From Alloyangia pacifica (GTDB lineage: Bacteria; Pseudomonadota; Alphaproteobacteria; Rhodobacterales; Rhodobacteraceae), in assembly GCF_020524285.1 (NCBI RefSeq), contig NZ_JAIVKX010000002.1:1-64000 (forward strand): DNA of 64,000 bases, read 5' to 3'. The notes beneath the pieces were generated by a model. That model made no database searches. It saw only the letters and a list, made by a program, of their open reading frames with translations, and had not been told where the DNA came from. The position numbers and the translations under genes were made by a program. The first letter of the stretch is position 1; each line of letters starts with the position of its first letter. Of the stretch, positions 58,109 through 64,000 are shown one piece after another.

Positions 58109-58729
58109 TCAGAGCATTGCGGAGATCAGGGATTTCAGGGACGCGGCGGGATCCTCGGTGTTCCAGATTTCCTCGCCGATGCTGAGGAAGTCGGTCACCG
58201 GGGCGAGTTTCGCCACCAGCTCGGGGGTCAGCCCACCTTCGGCCACCACCGGCACCTCGATCATCTGCGACCACCATTCGAACATCTCGAAATCGGCCAG
58301 CGTGCCGTCGCCGAGCGCCTCGCCGCTGAGCGGACCGAAGGCGACGTAATCCGCCCCCGCCTCGCCGGCGACCATGCCGTCATGGCGCGAGCTGCCGCAG
58401 AAGGCGCCGACGATGGCGTCGGGACCGAGGTCTTTGCGCGCGGCGCGCACCGAGCGCGAGCCGTCGGTCAGATGCACCCCGTCGAGCCCGAGGCGCTGCG
58501 CCAGCACCACGTGGGTGTCGATCACCAGCGCGATGTCGTAGCGATGCGCCACCTCGCGCACCACGTCGGCAGCGCGCAGCAGCCGGTCCTCGTCGCGCGT
58601 AGCGAGCGACAGGCGCATGCAGGCGATCTCGGCGGCATCGAGCACCGAGGAGAGCTTGTCCGGGAAGCTCGACAGATCGAACTCCGGCGGGGTAACGAGA
58701 TAGAGCTGAGGCTGGTCTGCTTCGGCCAT
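58109..58729 (-). CDS. Thiamine phosphate synthase family protein
   Basis: A 206-residue TIM-barrel protein of the ThiE/TenI family. Family blocks: LYLVTPPEF, GLDGVHLTDGSRSVRAARKDLG (in part), GAFCGSSRHDGMVAGEAGADYVAFGP (in part) and VVAEGGLTPE. Typical ThiE residues binding the pyrophosphate are only partly kept, and no thi genes are adjacent, so it may be a divergent ThiE or a TenI-like protein. It converges on the olsA gene. Confidence 0.82.
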   Translation of the reverse strand: MAEADQPQLYLVTPPEFDLSSFPDKLSSVLDAAEIACMRLSLATRDEDRLLRAADVVREVAHRYDIALVIDTHVVLAQRLGLDGVHLTDGSRSVRAARKDLGPDAIVGAFCGSSRHDGMVAGEAGADYVAFGPLSGEALGDGTLADFEMFEWWSQMIEVPVVAEGGLTPELVAKLAPVTDFLSIGEEIWNTEDPAASLKSLISAML

Positions 58730-58797
58730 GGCGCGGCTCCTGACTTGCGAATTGCGCTCCTATATCGTGCCTTTAGAGCGCACGAAAGGGGGCAGCG

Positions 58798-59127
58798 TCA
58801 TTTCGGTGGCAGGCCGCGGACGAAGGCCAGGGCCAGCGCGGTGAGCCGGGCGCGGGTGGCGTCATCGGCCATGGCCTCGGGCGCGGCTTCCACATAGCCG
58901 CCCATGCGCCGCCCGCCCATGATCGCGGGGCCGACGGCCTCGAGCGCGGTGGCGTCGTCCTGCATCGCCTTGCCGACTCGGTAGAGCCCGCCCTCGGCCC
59001 GCACGCCGCAGATCATGTTGCCGTCGAGCAGGAAGCACAGCGCGCCGAACATGCGTTTCTCGCTCAGCCCGGGCAGCGAGCCGATGTCGTCGCGGACCAT
59101 CTCGGCGAGGCCTTCGTCGTAGCTCAT
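58798..59127 (-). CDS. TfoX N-terminal domain protein
   Basis: A 109-residue protein matching the N-terminal domain of TfoX/Sxy competence regulators: LSEKRMFGALCFLLDGNMICGV and GLYRVGKAMQDDA. It lacks the C-terminal domain, as do most stand-alone alphaproteobacterial members, whose function is not established. GGAGCGCTGCGC precedes the ATG. Confidence 0.85.
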   Translation of the reverse strand: MSYDEGLAEMVRDDIGSLPGLSEKRMFGALCFLLDGNMICGVRAEGGLYRVGKAMQDDATALEAVGPAIMGGRRMGGYVEAAPEAMADDATRARLTALALAFVRGLPPK

Positions 59128-59178
59128 GCGCAGCGCTCCTTGCTAGGGACGCGCGCAGCATATCCTTCGGAGGCCGCC

Positions 59179-59206
59179 GGCGGGGATATTTCTGCCTAGA
59201 AGACGG
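59179..59206 (+). repeat. Half palindromic element (GATATTT / CCTAGAAGA type)
   Basis: GGCGGGGATATTTCTGCCTA followed by GAAGA lies between the TfoX-like and GNAT genes. It matches one arm of the element at 80-157. Confidence 0.55.
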
Positions 59207-59214
59207 CGCGGCGC

Positions 59215-59730
59215 TCAGTGCCGGGGGAAGGCGTAGCGGAAGACCTCGTTGGGGTAGGCGTTCTCGCCGATGCGGAAGTGAGTCTGGCCGATCTGCTCGA
59301 ACCCCTGCGCGCGGTAGAAGGCGATGGCGGGCGTGTTCTCGGAATTGGTGGCGAGCCAGACCGAGGGGGCGTCCAGCGCCAGCGCCGCGCCGAGACCGGC
59401 CTGCAGAAGATCGCGCCCGATGCCGTGGCCCTTGTGGCGGGGCTGGACGTAGAGCGTGGCGATCTCGGTGTCCGAGCAGCCGGGAAGCGGGCCTGGCGCG
59501 CCCTGGGTGAGACGCAGGAAGCCGTCGAGCCCGTCCTCGTTCTGCGAGACGATGAAGCGCTCGGAGGGCAGCGCGAGCCAGCGTTCGAAATTCGCCTTGG
59601 TGAAGGTCTCCAGCGCGTAGTCCGCGAATTCGGCACTCACGCCGCGGCGGATGTAGGTGCCGAGCCAGACCTCGATCGACAGGGCGGCGAGGGCGGAGGA
59701 ATCTTCGGGTCGGGCGTCTCTGAGGGTCAT
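59215..59730 (-). CDS. GNAT family N-acetyltransferase
   Basis: A 171-residue acetyl-CoA-dependent acetyltransferase. The N-terminus MTLRDARPEDSSALAALSIE is typical, the acetyl-CoA loop is QPRHKGHGIGRDLLQAG (Q/RxxGxG/A), and the C-terminal ENTPAIAFYRAQGFEQIGQTH completes the fold. The substrate cannot be read from the sequence. It is divergent from trmJ. Confidence 0.9.
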   Translation of the reverse strand: MTLRDARPEDSSALAALSIEVWLGTYIRRGVSAEFADYALETFTKANFERWLALPSERFIVSQNEDGLDGFLRLTQGAPGPLPGCSDTEIATLYVQPRHKGHGIGRDLLQAGLGAALALDAPSVWLATNSENTPAIAFYRAQGFEQIGQTHFRIGENAYPNEVFRYAFPRH

Positions 59731-59885
59731 CGCGGCTCCGCTGTCGGCTTTGCACCCTCATGGCAGCGGCGGGCGCGGGCGGCAAGCCTCGCGGTGGGGC
59801 GCGACAAATCGGGGCGGGGCGCTGTCGCTTTCTTGCTCTTCGGGCCGTGCGGGACTATGCGGAAGCCGGATTTACGGAGTTTGTC

Positions 59886-60629
59886 ATGCCGAGCGAGACG
59901 AGGCAGCCAGCGTTCGTGCTGGTGCGGCCGCAGATGGGCGAGAATATCGGGGCCGCATCGCGGGCCATGTGGAATTTCGGGCTGGACCGGATGCGTCTGG
60001 TGAGCCCGCGCGACGGCTGGCCGAACCCGTCGGCGGTGGCCATGGCCTCGGGCGCCGGGCGGCTGCTGGACGAGGCGCAGCTGGTCGAGACCACCGCGCA
60101 GGCGGTCGAGGATTGCGACCTCGTGTTTGCCACCACGGCGCGGATGCGCGGGCTCACCAAGCCGGTCTACTCGCCCGAGCAGGCGATGAAGGAAGCCAGT
60201 CAGCGCATCGCGCAGGGCGGCAAGGTCGCGGTGATGTTCGGCCCCGAGCGCGCCGGGCTGGAGAACTCCGACGTTGCCGTGGCCAATGCGCTGATCAACG
60301 TGCCGGTGAACCCCGAGTTTCCCTCGCTCAACCTTGCGCAATGCGTGCTGCTTTGCGCCTACGAATGGCAGCGGGCCTCGACGCAGATCGAGGCGCAGCG
60401 GGTCGAGATGGCGGGCGCCGAATGGGCCAGCGGTATCGAGGTCGAAAAGCTGGCCGAGCATTACGAGGAGCGGCTGAGCGAGGCCGGGTTCTTCTTCCCG
60501 GACCACAAGGCCGAGAGCATGAAGCTGACGCTGCGCAACCTCTGGAGCCGCATGCCGCTGACCCGCGAAGACGTGAAGACCCTGCACGGGGTGATGCGCC
60601 AGATGGTGCGCTGGAAGGAGCGCGGCTGA
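59886..60629 (+). CDS. trmJ: tRNA/rRNA 2'-O-methyltransferase of the TrmJ type
   Basis: A 247-residue SPOUT-class methyltransferase that uses S-adenosylmethionine. N-terminal motif FVLVRPQMGENIGAASRAM, then VMFGPERAGLENSDV and VPVNPEFPSLNLAQCVLL, which form the knotted cofactor site. A helical C-terminal extension (LTREDVKTLHGVMRQMVRW) is typical of TrmJ. I start at the ATG giving MPSETRQPAF; earlier frames are not conserved-looking. Confidence 0.92.
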   Translation: MPSETRQPAFVLVRPQMGENIGAASRAMWNFGLDRMRLVSPRDGWPNPSAVAMASGAGRLLDEAQLVETTAQAVEDCDLVFATTARMRGLTKPVYSPEQAMKEASQRIAQGGKVAVMFGPERAGLENSDVAVANALINVPVNPEFPSLNLAQCVLLCAYEWQRASTQIEAQRVEMAGAEWASGIEVEKLAEHYEERLSEAGFFFPDHKAESMKLTLRNLWSRMPLTREDVKTLHGVMRQMVRWKERG

Positions 60630-60711
60630 GCCGCGCTGTGCTGGACTGATGGCGGCTTGATGGGGCGCGGGCGCGCGCCTATCGTCGCCGCGACGGATGT
60701 AGGAGAAGATC

Positions 60712-61854
60712 ATGGCCGGAAACCGCAAGCTCTTTGAGGAGGTTGGGGCGGAGACCCCGAAGGCCGCCCCCACGGGCGGCATGATCGACAAGGGACGCGG
60801 TGGGGCCCGCGGCGCGATCCGGGTCTGGCTGATGCTGCTCTTCGTGCTGGTGCTGGCGATGATCTGCGTCGGCGGGCTGACCCGGCTCACCGACAGCGGC
60901 CTGTCGATCACCGAGTGGAAGCCGCTGCACGGCGCAATCCCGCCGCTGAGCGAGGCCGAATGGCAGGAGGAATTCACCCTCTACCAGCAGATCCCGCAGT
61001 ACGAGCTGCTCAACAAGGGCATGACCCTGTCGGAGTTCAAGGGCATCTACTGGTGGGAATGGGGCCACCGGCAGTTGGGCCGGGTGATCGGTCTCGTCTG
61101 GGCCCTCGGCTTCCTCGTCTTCCTCGTGGCGCGGCAGATCCCGAGCGGCTGGACTGGGCGGCTGCTGCTTCTGGGCGCGCTTGGCGGGCTGCAGGGGGCC
61201 GTGGGCTGGTGGATGGTGTCCTCGGGCCTCGTCGGCGACATGGTGGCCGTGGCCTCCTACCGGCTGGCGACGCACCTTGGCCTTGCCTTCATCATCCTCG
61301 GCTTCATCGCCTGGGACATCTTCCTGCTGGGCCGGCAGGAGCGCGACCTGATGCAGGCGCGGCGCCTGCGCGAGCCGAAGCTCTTCTCGATGTCCACCGG
61401 CCTGCTGCACCTTGCCTTCGTGCAGATCCTGCTGGGCGCGCTGGTGGCGGGCATCGACGCGGGCCGGTCGTTCACGGACTGGCCGCTGATGGCGGGCGGC
61501 TTCTTCCCGCCGCAGCCCTTCGACCTGGTGCCGCTCTGGCGCAACTTCTTCGAGGACCCGGGGCTCGTGCAGTTCATGCACCGGATGGTGGGCTACCTGC
61601 TCTTCGTCTTCGGTGTGGTGGTCTGGCTGCGCGGCCGCAAGTCCGCGAACGCCGACACCCGCTTCCGCTTCAACGCGGTCATGGCGATGCTCTGCGTGCA
61701 GGTGGTGCTGGGCATCACAACGGTGCTCTACGTCGCACCCTGGCATATCGCCATCACCCACCAGCTCGGGGCCGTGGTGCTCTGGGTGCTGATCCTGCGC
61801 GCCCGTTTCGGCGCGCAGTTCCCGAAAACCCAGTCGATCCGCGAGGCCCGCTGA
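60712..61854 (+). CDS. ctaA: Heme A synthase
   Basis: A 380-residue integral membrane enzyme with eight helices that oxidises heme O to heme A for the aa3-type terminal oxidase. Conserved: VGGLTRLTDSGLSITEWKP, the heme-ligand segment WEWGHRQLGRVIG, GALVAGIDAGRSFTDWPLMAGG (in part) and QFMHRMVGYLLFVFG plus ITHQLGAVVLW, which carry the paired histidines. GTAGGAGAAGATC precedes the ATG. The M32 peptidase gene starts 1 base after its stop. Confidence 0.95.
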   Translation: MAGNRKLFEEVGAETPKAAPTGGMIDKGRGGARGAIRVWLMLLFVLVLAMICVGGLTRLTDSGLSITEWKPLHGAIPPLSEAEWQEEFTLYQQIPQYELLNKGMTLSEFKGIYWWEWGHRQLGRVIGLVWALGFLVFLVARQIPSGWTGRLLLLGALGGLQGAVGWWMVSSGLVGDMVAVASYRLATHLGLAFIILGFIAWDIFLLGRQERDLMQARRLREPKLFSMSTGLLHLAFVQILLGALVAGIDAGRSFTDWPLMAGGFFPPQPFDLVPLWRNFFEDPGLVQFMHRMVGYLLFVFGVVVWLRGRKSANADTRFRFNAVMAMLCVQVVLGITTVLYVAPWHIAITHQLGAVVLWVLILRARFGAQFPKTQSIREAR

Positions 61855-61855
61855 G

Positions 61856-63328
61856 ATGAGTGCATATGATGATCTGATGGCGTTCCAGCGCGAGACCGGC
61901 GCGCTGGCGCAGGTGGCGGGCCGGCTTGGCTGGGACCAGGAAACCACCATGCCGCATGGTGCGGCGGACCAGCGTTCCGAGGAGATGGCGGCGCTGGAAG
62001 GCGTGCTGCACGCGCGGCGCACCGATCCGCGCGTCGGCGAGTGGCTGGCGGCGATCGACGCCGCCACGCTTGACGAGGTCGGGCAGGCGCAGCTTCGGCA
62101 CATCCAGCGCAGCTTCACCCGCGCGGGCCGCGTGCCGGGCAAGCTGGCGGCGGATCTGGCGCGGCTGACCAGCCGGGCACACCGGGTCTGGGCCGAGGCC
62201 CGCGCCGACGACAATTTCGCCGCCTTCGCGCCGGTGCTGAAGGACGTGGTTGCGCTGAAGCGCGAGGAGGGCGCCGCGCTTGCGGGTGGCGGCGACGTCT
62301 ACGACGCGCTGCTCGACGACTACGAGCCCGGCGCCACGGCGCAGCAGCTTTCCGAGATGTTCGGCGCGCTGCGCCCGCGCCTCGTGGACCTGCGGCAGGC
62401 GATCCTCGAGCGGCCCGCGCCGAAGCCGCTTTCGGGCACCTTCGACGATGCGAAGCAGATGGAGCTGGCGCGCAAGCTGGCCGAGGTCTTCGGCTACGAC
62501 ATGGCGCGCGGTCGGGTCGACAAGGCCGTGCATCCGTTCAGCTCGGGCAGCGGCGACGACGTGCGGATCACCACGCGGACCAACCCGCTCGACCCGTTCA
62601 ACTGCGTCTACTCGATCATCCACGAGACCGGCCACGCCGCCTACGAGCAGGCCATCGCCCCCGGCTACCGCTTCACCCCGCTGGGCGAAGGCGTGTCGAT
62701 GGGCTTGCACGAGAGCCAGAGCCGCATCTACGAGAACCAGCTCGGGCGCTCCCGCGCCTTCACCGGTTGGCTGCATGGCCAGATGCAGGCGGAGTTCGGC
62801 GACCTGGGGCTGAGCGCCGAGGAGTTCTACGCCAGCGTCAACTCGGTGCAGAACAATTACATCCGTACCGAGTCCGACGAGGTGCAGTACAACCTGCATG
62901 TGCTGCTGCGCTTCGATCTCGAGCGGGCGCTGATCTCGGGCGAACTGGCGGTCGACGATCTCGAGGCGGCCTGGAACGAGCGCTTCGCCGCGGACTTCGG
63001 CTTTGCGGTCGACAAGGCGTCGGACGGGGTGCTGCAGGACGTGCACTGGTCGGCGGGTCTCTTCGGCTACTTCCCGACCTACAGCCTCGGCAATGTCTAC
63101 GCCGGCTGCCTGCACAAGGCGCTGCGGCAGGCGGTGCCGGACCTCGACGCGCAGATGGCCGAGGGCGACCTGTCTGCGGCGACCGGCTGGCTGCGCGAGC
63201 GCGTGCAGCGGCATGGCGGGCTCTACGCCCCGCGCGACGTGATCGAGCGGGCTTGCGGCTTCGCGTCGTCCGAGGCGCCGCTTCTGGAGTATCTCGAGGC
63301 GAAATTCGGCGCGCTCTACGGGCTCTGA
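61856..63328 (+). CDS. Carboxypeptidase M32 (thermostable carboxypeptidase family)
   Basis: A 490-residue zinc metallocarboxypeptidase, cytosolic, trimming C-terminal residues. The zinc motif is IIHETGHAAYEQ (HExxH) near residue 256, with the downstream glutamate in GLHESQSRIYENQLGRS. WDQETTMPHGAADQRSEEMA near the start and DDVRITTRTNPLDPFNCVYS are family blocks. It begins at TGAGATG just after ctaA, so the two are probably co-transcribed. A strong terminator follows. Confidence 0.95.
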   Translation: MSAYDDLMAFQRETGALAQVAGRLGWDQETTMPHGAADQRSEEMAALEGVLHARRTDPRVGEWLAAIDAATLDEVGQAQLRHIQRSFTRAGRVPGKLAADLARLTSRAHRVWAEARADDNFAAFAPVLKDVVALKREEGAALAGGGDVYDALLDDYEPGATAQQLSEMFGALRPRLVDLRQAILERPAPKPLSGTFDDAKQMELARKLAEVFGYDMARGRVDKAVHPFSSGSGDDVRITTRTNPLDPFNCVYSIIHETGHAAYEQAIAPGYRFTPLGEGVSMGLHESQSRIYENQLGRSRAFTGWLHGQMQAEFGDLGLSAEEFYASVNSVQNNYIRTESDEVQYNLHVLLRFDLERALISGELAVDDLEAAWNERFAADFGFAVDKASDGVLQDVHWSAGLFGYFPTYSLGNVYAGCLHKALRQAVPDLDAQMAEGDLSAATGWLRERVQRHGGLYAPRDVIERACGFASSEAPLLEYLEAKFGALYGL

Positions 63329-63349
63329 GACCCGGCGGGTGCGGAAAGA

Positions 63350-63378
63350 AAAAAGCGGCCCCGCGGGGCCGCTTTTCT
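63350..63378. terminator. Bidirectional intrinsic terminator after the M32 peptidase gene
   Basis: AAAAGCGGCCCCG pairs with CGGGGCCGCTTTT as a perfect palindrome, with an A run on one side and a T run on the other. It serves the converging genes on both sides. Confidence 0.92.
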
Positions 63379-63403
63379 TGTCTTCGTGAGTGGTGGTCCG
63401 GAG

Positions 63404-63793
63404 TTAGACAGGTTCCGGGGTCTGTACAGCGATCACGCTGAAACGTCCTCCGCCGAAAATGACGAGCGGAAGGGCGAGGGATGCGACAAGCAGGCAGCTC
63501 TGGGCCGCCTGCAGGTCAAAGAGGTTGAAGCCGGGCACGAGGGCCTCATGCGCGAGGTAGATCGCAGCGCCGGCCAAGGCGACCGTGCGCGTGCCGATCC
63601 CGAGGATCAGCCAGATGCTGATCGAGGCCAGCACGACGCAGATGATAGAGGTTCCGAACTCGGGCAGGCGCACGGCGAAGGCGCCGGTGAGCGTGGGGTC
63701 GCTGGTGAATATCTCCAGCGCGACGGTGTGTCCGAGCAAGATGGCAAATGACAGCCGCAAAGCGCATTGAATGGTGGGTATTAGGCTGAACAT
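63404..63793 (-). CDS. DoxX-like four-helix membrane protein
   Basis: A small integral membrane protein of about 129 residues (up to 153 with earlier starts). Four hydrophobic helices are visible, with LRLSFAILLGHTVALEIF first and ALPLVIFGGGRFSV last; GGGRFSVD-like endings are typical of the DoxX superfamily. I use the ATG just before helix 1 (MFSLIPTIQ), with AGGATT upstream; ATGs at 63838 and 63862 and a GTG at 63865 would add a polar leader without a clear ribosome site. Function unknown. Confidence 0.65.
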   Translation of the reverse strand: MFSLIPTIQCALRLSFAILLGHTVALEIFTSDPTLTGAFAVRLPEFGTSIICVVLASISIWLILGIGTRTVALAGAAIYLAHEALVPGFNLFDLQAAQSCLLVASLALPLVIFGGGRFSVIAVQTPEPV

Positions 63794-63910
63794 AATCCTG
63801 CTCGTTACTCCGGAATCGAATGGCCCGGTTGAATACATGTCGCCAATGTTACACTTGGTCATCACAAAACCAAGAGGGAAATGTTCAACGCTAACTTTGC
63901 GTAAACATTG

Positions 63911-64000
63911 TTAGATGTATTCCGAGCGGCCGGCAGGTTCGCTGTCAAGGTCCTCGAAACACTTGATAATCCAGTCCACAGCGCGACGCATTCCGGAATC
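63911..64000 (-). CDS. 3' end of an unidentified gene (cut by window edge)
   Basis: On the minus strand a frame open at the right edge reads DSGMRRAVDWIIKCFEDLD and SEPAGRSEYI, then TAA at 63911-63913. Amphipathic helical character and codon use look coding. It may continue beyond the window or start at the internal ATG. Too short to identify. Confidence 0.4.
   Translation of the reverse strand, partial: DSGMRRAVDWIIKCFEDLDSEPAGRSEYI

Overview
This 64 kb window is high-GC, densely packed chromosomal DNA. Gene content and order point to an alphaproteobacterium of the Rhodobacteraceae (Roseobacter group). The main reasons are a 14-gene nuo operon laced with small family-specific lipoproteins and followed by birA-coaX-rnj, a leucine-degradation cluster, a DctBD-controlled TRAP transporter, a single-cysteine DksA, a ChpT-like phosphotransferase, an OlsBA pair and an Obg-proB-proA block. 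No plasmid, phage, integrase, transposase or CRISPR signature was seen, so this looks like core chromosome. The assignment rests on protein recognition by eye, not on a database search. || Layout. 1-3.6 kb: the tail of a plus-strand DEAD-box helicase copy, a complete convergent RhlE-type helicase, a MoxR ATPase and a divergent dksA. 3.6-5.8 kb: an FAD monooxygenase, creA and a PNPOx-like protein. 5.9-15.5 kb: a leucine/isovalerate catabolic operon (liuA, small membrane protein, acyl-CoA synthetase, liuB, liuD, GST, liuE, liuC, small membrane protein) behind a good sigma70-like promoter with a TGAACA-AG-TGTTCA palindrome over its start. 15.8-34.5 kb: nuoA-N for complex I, interrupted by a lipoprotein after nuoD, a helix-hairpin-helix protein and a DUF5337-like protein between nuoE and nuoF, three secreted proteins between nuoF and nuoG, a lipoprotein between nuoG and nuoH, and a carboxymuconolactone-decarboxylase-like gene between nuoI and nuoJ. 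34.6-37.8 kb: birA, coaX and ribonuclease J. 38-39.2 kb: a cytochrome P450. 39.3-45.8 kb: dctB-dctD and dctP-dctQ-dctM for C4-dicarboxylate-type uptake. 45.9-50.5 kb: tpiA, an IscA-type protein, an MscS-like channel, a SufT-like protein and a membrane LytTR protein. 51.4-51.7 kb: two tRNA-Asp genes. 51.9-55.5 kb: obgE-proB-proA. 55.5-63.9 kb: chpT, a DUF3553 protein, olsB-olsA, a thiE-like gene, a TfoX-like protein, a GNAT protein, trmJ, ctaA, an M32 carboxypeptidase, a DoxX-like protein and the edge of one more gene. || How the parts work together. Much of the window serves energy metabolism: leucine breakdown and dicarboxylate import feed acetyl-CoA and TCA intermediates, complex I oxidises the NADH, heme A synthase serves the terminal oxidase, and BirA biotinylates the LiuD carboxylase encoded upstream. 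|| The most notable observations are: (1) a DctD-like regulator with a broken Walker A and no GAFTGA loop, facing two palindromic sites exactly 33 bp apart upstream of dctP; (2) a helix-hairpin-helix domain carried both as a tail on NuoE and by the next gene; (3) the set of small lipoproteins and secreted proteins embedded in the nuo operon; (4) a 75-bp inverted copy of the helicase 3' end at the left edge; (5) two related families of dispersed palindromic intergenic elements; and (6) a 21-bp inverted repeat of unknown role between rnj and the P450 gene.
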